From Streptomyces rhizoryzae (GTDB lineage: Bacteria; Actinomycetota; Actinomycetes; Streptomycetales; Streptomycetaceae): 64,000 nucleotides of DNA. The DNA lies in NCBI RefSeq assembly GCF_023155275.1, contig NZ_JALMUV010000007.1:62001-126000 (forward strand). Direction: 5' to 3'. Positions 7,791 through 16,219 of the stretch are shown piece after piece. The position numbers were made by a program, and so were the translations under genes. Each line of letters opens with the position of its first letter. Position 1 is the stretch's first letter. The notes under the pieces are model-generated. The model was given only the letters and a program-made list of their open reading frames with translations, made no database searches and was not told the DNA's origin.

Positions 7791-10214
7791 TCGCTCCCTC
7801 AGCCGCCGGGCGTCGGCCGCGCTGACGGGTTCATACAGGGCCAGGGACCGCGCATAGCAGTCCCCGGCCCGCGACATGTCGCCGCCGGCCTCGGCCGTCT
7901 GGCCGAGGAACTCCCAGACACGGGCCTGCCAGTGGACCGAACCGGTCCTGGTGAACTCATCGAGAGCCTGGCGCAACTGGCTGTCGGCGCGATCGCGGTC
8001 GCCGGACGCCTGCGCACGGGCGAGTCCCAGGTAGGCGAGGGCCCGTGCGGCGTCGTACGGGTCACTCGCGGCGAGTAGCTCTTCCCTGGCACGGGTGAGC
8101 GGGGCGATCGCTGCGGCCGGGCGGCCGTCGGCCAGCGCCAACTCGCCGAGGGACAGCCGGGTGAGCGCGGCGCCCCGGCGGTGGCCAATGGCCTCGCGGA
8201 GTTCGAGCGCCCGGGTGAAGAAAAGGGTGGCGGGCTCCAGCCGGCCGGCGAGGAGGTGCGACTGCCCGAGGCCGTGCAGTGACTGGGCCTCGGCGCGGCG
8301 GTCACCGTCCCGCTGAGCGACCGCCAGCGCCTGGGTGAACCACTCCACAGCGTCGTCGTACCGTCCGGCGCCGCGGAGCCCCACACCGCCTGAGGTGAGC
8401 ATCCGGCTCTCGGCCGCCCGGTCGCCGTCGCGGCGTGCCGCGGCCAGCCCGATCTCGTGTGCCTCGATCCACAGGTCGTATGGCCGCAGCCGCAGGAACA
8501 GCGGGAACATCGCATCGACCAGTTGCCAGGCAGTCGCGTCCCACCCGGCGTCCACCGCGCCCCGCACCATGGCCATGAGGTGCGAGCGTTCGGTGTCCAG
8601 CCAGTTCAGAGCCGTACCCTCGTCACCGAACGCGGCCGGCTCCCCGGGCTCGTAGGCGTAGGCACGGCGGAGCCTGCGGTGGCTCGGGGTCAGCAGTGCC
8701 TCGGCCGCGGTCGCCCGGGCCAGGTACAGGTCCGTGACCCGGCGGACGACGGCCTGCCGGTCGACCGGCGGGTCCTCGCGCAGAGCGGTCTCCCTGGCGT
8801 GGGCCCGTACAAGGTCGTGCATGCGAAAGCGCTCCGAGCCGTCGGTGCGGTCGGTCGGCAGGTCCTCGACGAGGTTGTCCTCGATCAGTTCATCGAGGAG
8901 CAGGCCGATCTCCGCCTCCGGTGTCCCACACGCGGCCGCGGCAACGCTCCTCCCGAACGTGACGACCGGGGCCAGTCCCAGGCACCGGTAGGCGCGCGCG
9001 GCGGCAGGGGGCAGGGCGCGGTACGACTCGTCCAGGACCGCTCCTACCGTCCGTTCCCCCTCTGCGCGCAGGGCCACGAGTGCCGCACCGTCCTCGCCGA
9101 GGACTCCGGCCATCGTCGCCAGGGACTGCTGCGGACGTGCGGCGAGCCGGGCGCCGGCCAGACACAGGGCCAGCGGTAACCCGGCGCACCGGGCGGCCAC
9201 CTCGCGCGCCTGGGCGCGTTCCCTCGCGACCCGGTGGGTGCCGACCCGGCGGGCCAGTAACTCCACCGCGGAGGCCCGGCCCAACAGGCCGAGCTGGTGG
9301 AACGCCGCGCCGTCCACACCGAGGCTGGTCAGCCGGCGGCGGCTGGTGACCACCACGAGGCTGCCGGCCGTACCGGGAAGCAGCGGACGCACCTGCGCAG
9401 CGCTCAGGGCGTTGTCCAGCATGACGGCAATCCGCAGACCGGCCGTGGCGGAGCGCCACAGTGCCGCTTGTTCGGCGGTCTCGGCCGGAATGCGATCGAT
9501 GCCGTAAGCCCGCAGGAAACGGCCGAGCACCTCGCCCGGGGGCACGGGTGCCTCCGGTGAGTGACCGCGGAGGTCCACGTACAGCTGTCCGTCCGGGAAC
9601 GCCCCTTCCTCGCTGAGGCGGCCCAGCCAGCGGGAGGACAGCGCGGTCTTGCCCACCCCCGCGGAGCCGCTCACCACGACGACCAGTGGTGTGCCGGCCT
9701 GCCGCTTCTCCGCGAGCAGCGCGTCCAGTGCGCCGAGTTCGCCGTCCCGGCCGGTGAAGTGGGGCGGCCCCGGCAGGAGTTGGCGGGGCACCGGCAGTTT
9801 CCGTTCCGCAGGCGGCGTCGCGCCCTGGTGGAAGTGGACCCCGCCGTGCACCTCGTGGGTCTGCAGGGCAAGCCCGGTGACCTGCCCGGAGCCGCCAATG
9901 GTGTTCACGGCTCCGAAGGATAGGCGTGGCTCGGTGCGGACGAGCCACGTGCGCAGGGCGCCGGCGAACGCCGGACGGGACCGCGCCTCCTGCGCCAGGA
10001 GCTCGGCAAGGGCGCGGACCCGTGCCGTATCAGGGGGGACGGTCCGGGCCGCCGTGATCATCCTCAGCAGGAGGCCCTCAGGATCCGTCCTGGCATATTC
10101 CCCCGACAGGGTCACCCCCTGCGGCAGCACTGCCTGTACCAGCTCGTCCCAGGTCCGTGCGGTGGTGGCCTCGGACAGGGCGGCAACCAGCTCAGGGACC
10201 GTCACCGGCTCCAC
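7758..10214 (-). CDS. STAND ATPase with NB-ARC and TPR domains
   Basis: The 818-residue protein starts at GTG 10214, chosen for the GGGGGAGGGAGG ribosome site nine bases upstream; the frame is open further but is not protein-like. Residues 1-100 form a helical domain of unknown type. A VHGGVHFHQ segment near 121-130 is the kind seen before the ATPase in Streptomyces STAND proteins. The NB-ARC ATPase follows, with Walker A GSAGVGKT at 183-190 and a VVVTSRRR sensor-like motif. A winged-helix segment (RFRMHDLVRAHA) and several TPR units fill the C-terminal 300 residues. Such proteins act as ligand-triggered oligomerising switches in regulation or phage defence. Leu319 and Leu346 are TTA codons. 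It is divergent from the SARP gene. Confidence 0.85.
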   Translation of the reverse strand: MEPVTVPELVAALSEATTARTWDELVQAVLPQGVTLSGEYARTDPEGLLLRMITAARTVPPDTARVRALAELLAQEARSRPAFAGALRTWLVRTEPRLSFGAVNTIGGSGQVTGLALQTHEVHGGVHFHQGATPPAERKLPVPRQLLPGPPHFTGRDGELGALDALLAEKRQAGTPLVVVVSGSAGVGKTALSSRWLGRLSEEGAFPDGQLYVDLRGHSPEAPVPPGEVLGRFLRAYGIDRIPAETAEQAALWRSATAGLRIAVMLDNALSAAQVRPLLPGTAGSLVVVTSRRRLTSLGVDGAAFHQLGLLGRASAVELLARRVGTHRVARERAQAREVAARCAGLPLALCLAGARLAARPQQSLATMAGVLGEDGAALVALRAEGERTVGAVLDESYRALPPAAARAYRCLGLAPVVTFGRSVAAAACGTPEAEIGLLLDELIEDNLVEDLPTDRTDGSERFRMHDLVRAHARETALREDPPVDRQAVVRRVTDLYLARATAAEALLTPSHRRLRRAYAYEPGEPAAFGDEGTALNWLDTERSHLMAMVRGAVDAGWDATAWQLVDAMFPLFLRLRPYDLWIEAHEIGLAAARRDGDRAAESRMLTSGGVGLRGAGRYDDAVEWFTQALAVAQRDGDRRAEAQSLHGLGQSHLLAGRLEPATLFFTRALELREAIGHRRGAALTRLSLGELALADGRPAAAIAPLTRAREELLAASDPYDAARALAYLGLARAQASGDRDRADSQLRQALDEFTRTGSVHWQARVWEFLGQTAEAGGDMSRAGDCYARSLALYEPVSAADARRLRERLSARRPGSGS

Positions 10215-10439
10215 GTCGACCGCCTCCCTCCCCCGCCCGTGCAGTGGCGCGCAGGGCTCGCTCACATGCTCGGTCAGCTGACGAGTACCCGCTGCGGGAA
10301 CGAAGTAGACCGTGCGCCGAGCGGGGGAGCGGCCCTGGGCGAATACCCGCCAACACTGCGCGCGGCCTGGCGACCCAGGTGACGTCATGTCATTCTTTGG
10401 GCACGACGAGCGGGGACCGACCGGCGATAGGGGGCGCTG

Positions 10440-13400
10440 GTGGACTTCGACATCCTCATCCTGGGCTCGGTGGAACTCCGTCTTGACGGGCACCGCGACC
10501 CACTCGGCTCCGCAAAGGAACGTCTGGTCCTCGCCGCACTGGCGATCGACGCAGGACAGCCGGTTTCGCTCAACGCACTCATTCACCATCTGTGGGACGA
10601 CGAGCCCCCGGCGAAGCCCCGCGGCAGCCTGCACAGCTACGCCGCCCGGATCCGCCGACGGTTGCGGGGGGCCGGCGGGGCGGCGCGCCTCACCCAGCAG
10701 ACTCATACCTACACGCTCGACGTGGAGCCGGAGCGCGTGGACTACCACCGCTTCCGGCACCTCGCTGCACAGGCCCGCGCGCTGATCGACAGCGGCGACG
10801 ACGAGAAGGCGCTCGTCCTGCTGAAGGAGGCGGGTGCCCTCTGGCGGGGGGAAGCCCTCGCGGGGCTGACCGGCTGGTGGGCCGAGAGCATCCGGGCAGC
10901 CCTCGACGAGCAGCGCCTCGCCTCGACGCTCAACCGGATCGGCATCGAGTTACGGAGGGGCCACTTCGCGGAAGTCGTGGCCGAACTGACCACGCTGGTC
11001 GAACGCCACCCGACCGACGAGACCCTGATCGGCCATCTGATGGTGGCCGATTACGGCTGTGGACGGCAGGCCGACGCTCTGCGTGCGTACGAGGCCGCCC
11101 GGCGGCGGCTCCAGGCAGAGCTGGGGGCGGATCCCGGCGAAACCCTGACCCGGCTCCATCGGCTCATCCTGCGCCAGGCACCCGTCGACGACCTCTTCAC
11201 CGGACGGCGTCCGTCCGCGGCCCGGCCGGTACCGAACAACCTCCCCAGCCACGGCGAACTGGTCGGCCGTGAGGCGGAACTGAGTGCTCTCCAGATGCCC
11301 TCGTCAAAAGGCGGCGTGATCGCATTGCAGGCGATCAGCGGCATGGGCGGCGTCGGTAAATCCCTGCTGGCCCTGCACGCCGCGCGCCGCCTCGGCAAAC
11401 ACTTCCCGGACGCCCAGTTGCTGCTCGACCTGCGGGCTCACTCCCCCGGCGCGGAGCCCCTCACCCCGCAGGCGGCCCTCACCGCGCTGCTGCGCATCCT
11501 GGGTGTTCCCGCCACCAGCATTCCCCAGGGTCTGGAGGAACTCAGCTCTCTGTGGCGGACCATGCTCAGCACCCGCCGCGCACTGATCATTCTGGACGAC
11601 GCCGCGGACCCCGAGCAGCTCCGCCCGCTGCTGCCCGGCAACTCGCCGTCCTTGATCATCATTACCAGCCGCCGGCGGCTCTCCGGGCTGCCCGGCGTCC
11701 GCTCCATCGTTCTCGACGTCCTCCCCACCGACGACGCGAACGCGCTGTTCGTGCGGCTGGTGGGAGCCGAACGTGCCGACGACCCCCAGGACGTCGCGAC
11801 GATCGTGCGACTGTGCGGACACCTCCCGCTGGCCATCGAACTCGCTGCCGGACGCCTGGTGTCCCGGCCTTCCTGGACCACGGGCCACTTGATCCAGCGG
11901 TTGTCGCGCGGGGAAGACCGGCTCGGTGAGTTCCGGGACCCTTACATGGAGATCGCCCGGACCTTCAAGATGTCCTACATCGCACTCACCAAGGAGCAGA
12001 GGACGGCCTTCCGGGCCCTCAGTCTCCACCTGAGCCAGGAATTCGGTCTCCATGCCGCCACCGCACTCACCGCTCTGCCCCTGCACAGCACCGAACGCAT
12101 CCTGGAGGCGCTGCTCGAATCACATCTGCTCCAGGAGCCCGCACCGGACCGCTTCCGCTTCCACGACTTGCTCGGGGAGTACGCGCTCACCCTCGCCCGT
12201 GCCGAGGACACCGCCGACGAGCGCGAACGCATGGTCGCCCGACTGGTCGACTTCTACCTCCAGGCGGCGGACCGGGCGGACCGCCTGATGTATCCGCGCC
12301 GCCACCGGCTCGACATCCGTCACAGCGCGGAGCGCTTCCCCCTCCCGCCCTGGAGTGGCTCCCAGGAGGCCAAGAACTGGCTGACGGCCGAGCGCACCGC
12401 TCTGGTCACAGCAGAGGACCACGCACGGACCCGCGGCCGGCCTCGCCAGGCCGCCCGACTCGCCCACGTCTTGGCGGGATTCCTCGACGGCGAGGGCTAC
12501 TGGCCCGAAGCGGAACGGATGCACCGGCATGCCGTCGACCACTGGCACGCCTCCGGCGAAGCCCGGCCGGAGGCCCATGCGCTGATCGACCTGTGCGCCA
12601 CCCTGTCGCACTCCTCGCGCTATCCGGAGGCCATCACATGCGCTCAGCGAGCCCTGGGGCTGGCCCGCGAGGCGGGCGACACCGCGATCGAGGTCGAGGC
12701 CCTCCACCTGCTGGGCGTGATCCACTGGCATCTCGGACAGCTCGACTCGGCGTTGCGGACGCAGCACACCGTGCTGGAACTGCGCAGCCGACTCGGCGAC
12801 CCGTTCCAGATCGCACGCTCGCAGAACAACCTCGGGATCACCCACCTGTACCTGGGCCACCACGCCTCGTCCATGGCATGCTTCGAGGCGGCCTTGCAGG
12901 GGTTTCGCGCGGTGGGCGATTCCCGGGAGGAATCGCGGGCGCTGAACAATCTGTCGGACCTCTACCTGGCCATGGACGACCGCGAGGCCGCTCTCCGTAC
13001 GCTGCAGCGGTCGCTCGACATCAGCATGGCGACCGGGAGCCGCTCGGACCAGGCGATCATCCAGCTGACCTTGGCCTCGACGCTGACCATCCCGGAAGAT
13101 CTCGACAAGGCCCTGGACCTCTACCGCCAGGCGCTGTTCTCCTTCCGGCAGTTGGGAGACAGGAGGAACGAGTGCCTGGCACTGAACGGTATCGGGGAAG
13201 CCTTTCAGGCCGCCGGACGAAGCAACGAGGCCGTCGTTCACCACCGCAGTGCCCTCGATCTCGCCAACGCCATCGGAGCGGCCCATGAGCAGGCCCAGGC
13301 GATGCGCTGCCTCGGTGTCGCCGAGGCCGGGCTCGGGAACCTCCGTTCCGGCCTGCAGCGCCTCGAAGCGGCGGTCGCCCTCGTCCACGAGAACCATGAC

Positions 13401-13466
13401 CCGGAGGAACACCGGAAGTGCCTAGACGCCCTGGCCAGGCTTCGGGCGCACAACGGCGCGCAGTAG
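10440..13466 (+). CDS. AfsR/SARP-type transcriptional regulator with NB-ARC and TPR
   Basis: This 1008-residue regulator has an N-terminal OmpR-like winged helix (about 1-95), a bacterial transcriptional activation domain (about 96-245) ending with ELGADPGETLTRLH, an NB-ARC ATPase with Walker A GMGGVGKS at 301-308 and IIITSRRR, a FHDLL winged segment, and at least five TPR repeats in the last 350 residues. AfsR-type proteins activate secondary-metabolite or developmental genes, with the ATPase and TPR parts acting as a switch. The start is GTG 10440. Leu171 is encoded by TTA (10950-10952), so bldA control is expected. The 225-base divergent gap with the other STAND gene suggests co-regulation. 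Confidence 0.9.
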   Translation: MDFDILILGSVELRLDGHRDPLGSAKERLVLAALAIDAGQPVSLNALIHHLWDDEPPAKPRGSLHSYAARIRRRLRGAGGAARLTQQTHTYTLDVEPERVDYHRFRHLAAQARALIDSGDDEKALVLLKEAGALWRGEALAGLTGWWAESIRAALDEQRLASTLNRIGIELRRGHFAEVVAELTTLVERHPTDETLIGHLMVADYGCGRQADALRAYEAARRRLQAELGADPGETLTRLHRLILRQAPVDDLFTGRRPSAARPVPNNLPSHGELVGREAELSALQMPSSKGGVIALQAISGMGGVGKSLLALHAARRLGKHFPDAQLLLDLRAHSPGAEPLTPQAALTALLRILGVPATSIPQGLEELSSLWRTMLSTRRALIILDDAADPEQLRPLLPGNSPSLIIITSRRRLSGLPGVRSIVLDVLPTDDANALFVRLVGAERADDPQDVATIVRLCGHLPLAIELAAGRLVSRPSWTTGHLIQRLSRGEDRLGEFRDPYMEIARTFKMSYIALTKEQRTAFRALSLHLSQEFGLHAATALTALPLHSTERILEALLESHLLQEPAPDRFRFHDLLGEYALTLARAEDTADERERMVARLVDFYLQAADRADRLMYPRRHRLDIRHSAERFPLPPWSGSQEAKNWLTAERTALVTAEDHARTRGRPRQAARLAHVLAGFLDGEGYWPEAERMHRHAVDHWHASGEARPEAHALIDLCATLSHSSRYPEAITCAQRALGLAREAGDTAIEVEALHLLGVIHWHLGQLDSALRTQHTVLELRSRLGDPFQIARSQNNLGITHLYLGHHASSMACFEAALQGFRAVGDSREESRALNNLSDLYLAMDDREAALRTLQRSLDISMATGSRSDQAIIQLTLASTLTIPEDLDKALDLYRQALFSFRQLGDRRNECLALNGIGEAFQAAGRSNEAVVHHRSALDLANAIGAAHEQAQAMRCLGVAEAGLGNLRSGLQRLEAAVALVHENHDPEEHRKCLDALARLRAHNGAQ
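13443..13459 (+). repeat. 17-bp direct repeat, copy 1
   Basis: CGGGCGCACAACGGCGC occurs here, at the very end of the SARP-type gene, and again at 13721-13737. The two copies flank the small peptide frame at 13530. Confidence 0.8.
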
Positions 13467-13529
13467 CACAACTCCCAGTAGAGCTCCGTCAGTTTGTGTG
13501 ATCAACCGCGCGGATGATCTAGTGCGCCC

Positions 13530-13646
13530 ATGAAACACAGACACCTCCAGGTCCTCGTGGCCATCGTCGTCCTGGCATGCATCCCCTCCATCATTTCCGC
13601 AGATCCGGACAGCACGAGGACCACTACCAGCGTTCCGCGCGCATAA
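13530..13646 (+). CDS. Possible 38-residue secreted peptide
   Basis: From ATG 13530 to TAA 13646 the frame encodes a short basic start (MKHRHLQ), a hydrophobic core of about 17 residues and a polar Asp/Thr/Ser-rich tail of 14 residues. This is the shape of a signal peptide plus a short exported peptide. It follows the SARP-type regulator by 63 bases on the same strand and sits between the two 17-bp direct repeats. There is no clear Shine-Dalgarno sequence, so it could be leaderless or spurious. It lacks the repeated motif of AfsS. Confidence 0.35.
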   Translation: MKHRHLQVLVAIVVLACIPSIISADPDSTRTTTSVPRA

Positions 13647-13720
13647 CGGCCGCACCGCACACCGATGCGTCAGCCACTCGCCCCGTCGCACCTTCCTTGA
13701 CCGTGAGCGGCTGGCGCGCC

Positions 13721-13737
13721 CGGGCGCACAACGGCGC
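13721..13737 (+). repeat. 17-bp direct repeat, copy 2
   Basis: This is an exact second copy of CGGGCGCACAACGGCGC, 278 bases after the first, in the gap before the HAD hydrolase gene. Confidence 0.8.
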
Positions 13738-13866
13738 ACTCATGCCGAAGCGCGCCGGCAACCGGACAGGCCCCGGTCGGTGGATATTTCCGGTGCGCCG
13801 GGGCGGCGCCCTGCGTATGGTGCCTCCGGTTTTGTCGGGCGGGTGCGGGTGGAAGGGGTGCGGACG

Positions 13867-14541
13867 GTGCTGATCTTCGATGCGGATGACACGTTGTGGG
13901 AGAACAACGTGATCTTCGAGCGGGTGATCGACGAGTTCACGGGGTGGCTGGCGGGGCCGGGGCTGGACCGGGGCGGGGTGCGGGCCGTGCTGGACGAGAT
14001 CGAGGCGGCGAACGCGCTGACGCTCGGGTACGGCAGCAAGGTGTTCCTGCACAGCCTCGGGGAGTGCGTGGAGCGGGTGCGGGGGCGGGCGGCCACCGCG
14101 GCGGAGCGGGCGCGGATCACCGGGTGGGCGGCGGCGTTCGCGGGAGAGCGGGTGGAGCTGATCGCCGGGGTGGCCGAGACGCTGGCGGAGCTGGCGCGGC
14201 GCCACGAACTGCTGCTGCTGACCAAGGGCGACCGGGAGGAGCAGGAGCGGAAGGTGGCCGCGTCGGGGCTGACCGGGCACTTCCGCGCGGTGCACATCGT
14301 CCCGGAGAAGAACGTGGCCACGTACGAGGAGCTGACGCGGGCGTACGGGCTGGTGCCGGAGACGGCCTGGATGATCGGGAACTCGCCGAAGTCGGACATC
14401 CTGCCGGCCCGTTCGGCCGGGCTGAACGCGGTGTTCATCCCGCACGTCCACACCTGGGTGCTGGAGCACGAGGAGTTGGACCCGGCGGATGCGAAGGTAC
14501 TGCGGCTGACGGCGTTCGGGGAGTTGGTCAACCACTTCTGA
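13867..14541 (+). CDS. HAD-superfamily hydrolase
   Basis: The 224-residue cytoplasmic phosphatase-like protein begins at GTG 13867, chosen because GGAAGGGG lies eight bases upstream and because the nucleophile motif LIFDADDTLW then falls at the N-terminus; GTG 13858 is an alternative. It shows HAD motif I (DADDT), motif II in LLLLTKGD and motif IV in MIGNSPKSDI, with a helical cap between. This size and layout fit small-molecule phosphatases such as phosphoglycolate- or nucleotide-directed enzymes. The substrate cannot be read from sequence. It is convergent with the P450 gene across a hairpin. Confidence 0.85.
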   Translation: MLIFDADDTLWENNVIFERVIDEFTGWLAGPGLDRGGVRAVLDEIEAANALTLGYGSKVFLHSLGECVERVRGRAATAAERARITGWAAAFAGERVELIAGVAETLAELARRHELLLLTKGDREEQERKVAASGLTGHFRAVHIVPEKNVATYEELTRAYGLVPETAWMIGNSPKSDILPARSAGLNAVFIPHVHTWVLEHEELDPADAKVLRLTAFGELVNHF

Positions 14542-14550
14542 GGGGGTGAG

Positions 14551-14579
14551 GGGGCCGGGCGCGGGTGGCGGCCGGCCCC
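14551..14579. terminator. Hairpin between convergent HAD and P450 genes
   Basis: Arms GGGGCCGG and CCGGCCCC with a 13-base loop lie 10 bases after the HAD stop and 22 bases from the P450 stop. It probably serves both transcripts. Confidence 0.6.
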
Positions 14580-14600
14580 CGGGGGCTGGTGCGTAGGGGG

Positions 14601-16055
14601 TCAGAGGGCGCGCAGGCGGACCCTGGCCGGGCCGGTCGGCTGGAGGGTGATGCCGGCGGCCACCGGGACGTCCTGGTCGATGGCCTCCAGTTCGTTGGCG
14701 CGGAGCAGGGTCGCCAGGGCGAGGACCGACTCCAGCATCGAGAAGTGCTGTCCGATGCAGGCGCGCGGGCCGCCGCCGAACGGGAACCACGCGTACCGGT
14801 GCCGTTCCGCCTCCCGTTCCGGAGTGAAACGGTCCGGGTCGAAGCGCTCGGGGTCGTCCCAGAGGTCCGGGTGCCGGTGGGTGACCCAGGGGGCGACGAC
14901 GACGTCCGCGCCGGCCGGGAGCGGGTGGCCGGCGATCTCGGTGGCCTCGACCGCCCGGCGGCTGATGACCGCGGCGGCCGGGTAGAGCCGCATGGACTCC
15001 TTGAGCGCCCGGGTGAGCCGCGGGAGGCGGTCCAGGTCGGCGGCGGTGGGGGTGCGGTCGCCGAGGACGCGGGTGAGTTCGTCGCGGATGCGGGTCTGCT
15101 CCTGCGGGTGCCGGGCGAGGAGGTGGAGGGTGAACGCCATGGAGGTGGCGGTGGTCTCGTGCCCGGCCAGCAGGAAGATCAGGACCTGTTCGCGGACCTC
15201 GGTGGCGTCGAGCGCGCCGTCCTCGTCGTTGCCGGCGGCGGCGAGGAGGGAGAGCAGGTCGTTGTGGGCGGGGGCGGCCTCGGACGTTTCGGGGGTGGCG
15301 GGGGTGGCCGCGGTGAGGGCGGCGCGGCGTTCGGCGATGATCCGGTCGCAGAGGGCGTTGAGTTCGTCGGTGACCCGGCGGACGCGGAGATTCCGGGGCG
15401 TGGGCCAGTCGCGGGGCACCTTCAGGGGCGCGTAGGCGCGGCGGACGACGTAGTCGTTGATGACCGGTGCGGAACGGTGGATGGCCTCCACGGCGGCCTC
15501 GACGTCGAGGCCGAACAGGATCCGGGCGACGGTGCGCAGGGCGAGCCGGTTCATCTCGGGGACGAGGTCGACCACGCCGCTCTCGGCCGACCGCCAGCGG
15601 GCGTTGACCGCGTCCGCCTCGGTGGTCACCGCCTCGGCGTACCCGTCCACCCGGCGCCGGGTGAACAGCGGCTGGACCAGGCGGCGCTGGCGGAGGTAGT
15701 CCTCGTCCTGGCTGGTGAGCAGGCCGTTGCCGAACGCCTGGCGGACCTCCTCGTAGAGCGGGTGGTCCTTGCGGAAGTTGGCGGCCTGGGTGCCGAGGAT
15801 CTGCTGGACGCCCTCGGGCGCGAAGACCGCGTAGAAGACGCTGCGGAGCCCGGGCGGGCCGGCTTCCAGGCGGACGACGTCGCCGTGTTCGCGCTGTGCT
15901 CTTAAGAAGGCCCCGAGGGAGTCGCGGCGGAGGTCGAGCAGGGACCCGATGACGGGCAGACCGGCCGGGCCGGGGATCGGGGGCGGGGCGGCGGCCGGGG
16001 CGCCGTCGTGCTGCGCGTCGGCACCCGGGCGGGGCGTGGGGTTGGTCGGGGACAT
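14601..16055 (-). CDS. Cytochrome P450
   Basis: This 484-residue haem monooxygenase has the I-helix motif AGHETTA, the K-helix ExxR in KESMR, and the haem-binding loop FGGGPRACIG whose Cys ligates iron. The N-terminus is proline-rich with no membrane anchor, so it is soluble. The long linker at about 235-260 and the HxxxxQ-type ends give it the look of the CYP102/fungal-like class rather than the usual 400-residue Streptomyces P450. Substrate and redox partner are unknown, and no classical ferredoxin lies beside it. Leu51 is a TTA codon (15903-15905), so bldA-dependent expression is expected. Tandem repeats lie just upstream of the start. Confidence 0.93.
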   Translation of the reverse strand: MSPTNPTPRPGADAQHDGAPAAAPPPIPGPAGLPVIGSLLDLRRDSLGAFLRAQREHGDVVRLEAGPPGLRSVFYAVFAPEGVQQILGTQAANFRKDHPLYEEVRQAFGNGLLTSQDEDYLRQRRLVQPLFTRRRVDGYAEAVTTEADAVNARWRSAESGVVDLVPEMNRLALRTVARILFGLDVEAAVEAIHRSAPVINDYVVRRAYAPLKVPRDWPTPRNLRVRRVTDELNALCDRIIAERRAALTAATPATPETSEAAPAHNDLLSLLAAAGNDEDGALDATEVREQVLIFLLAGHETTATSMAFTLHLLARHPQEQTRIRDELTRVLGDRTPTAADLDRLPRLTRALKESMRLYPAAAVISRRAVEATEIAGHPLPAGADVVVAPWVTHRHPDLWDDPERFDPDRFTPEREAERHRYAWFPFGGGPRACIGQHFSMLESVLALATLLRANELEAIDQDVPVAAGITLQPTGPARVRLRAL

Positions 16056-16085
16056 GCACCGATTCCTATCCAGGAAGGGGGCGGA

Positions 16086-16153
16086 GGATTCGGTGGGTGG
16101 GGATTCGGTGGGCGGGGGATGCGGTGCGGGGGTGGGGCCGGGGATTCGGTGGG
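16086..16153. repeat. Tandem GGATTCGGTGGG repeats upstream of the P450 gene
   Basis: Exact copies of GGATTCGGTGGG lie at 16086, 16101 and 16142, and a degenerate copy lies near 16116. The first two are spaced 15 bases apart. The block sits 31-98 bases upstream of the P450 start on the minus strand, in the place where its promoter or leader should be. Confidence 0.7.
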
Positions 16154-16219
16154 CGTGGCGCTGGGGTCCGGCTGTGGACGGGCCGGGGGTGGGTTCCGGG
16201 GGGCACGTAGCATGGCGGG

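Noticed and set aside
10215-10439. SARP direct-repeat boxes in the divergent gap
   Set aside because: I could not find heptamer repeats at the 11- or 22-base spacing. Only a TGACGTCA palindrome at 10380 stands out, and it has no known meaning here.
13530-13646. Small peptide gene as an AfsS homologue
   Set aside because: AfsS is about 63 residues with repeated motifs and no signal-peptide-like core. This frame has neither feature.
3921-13800. A complete integrated element with attL/attR at tRNA-Leu
   Set aside because: I looked for a second copy of the tRNA 3' end (TTCAAGTCCCCCCTCGGAC) in the following 10 kb and saw none, and there is no intact integrase. The region is better called a decayed or accessory island.
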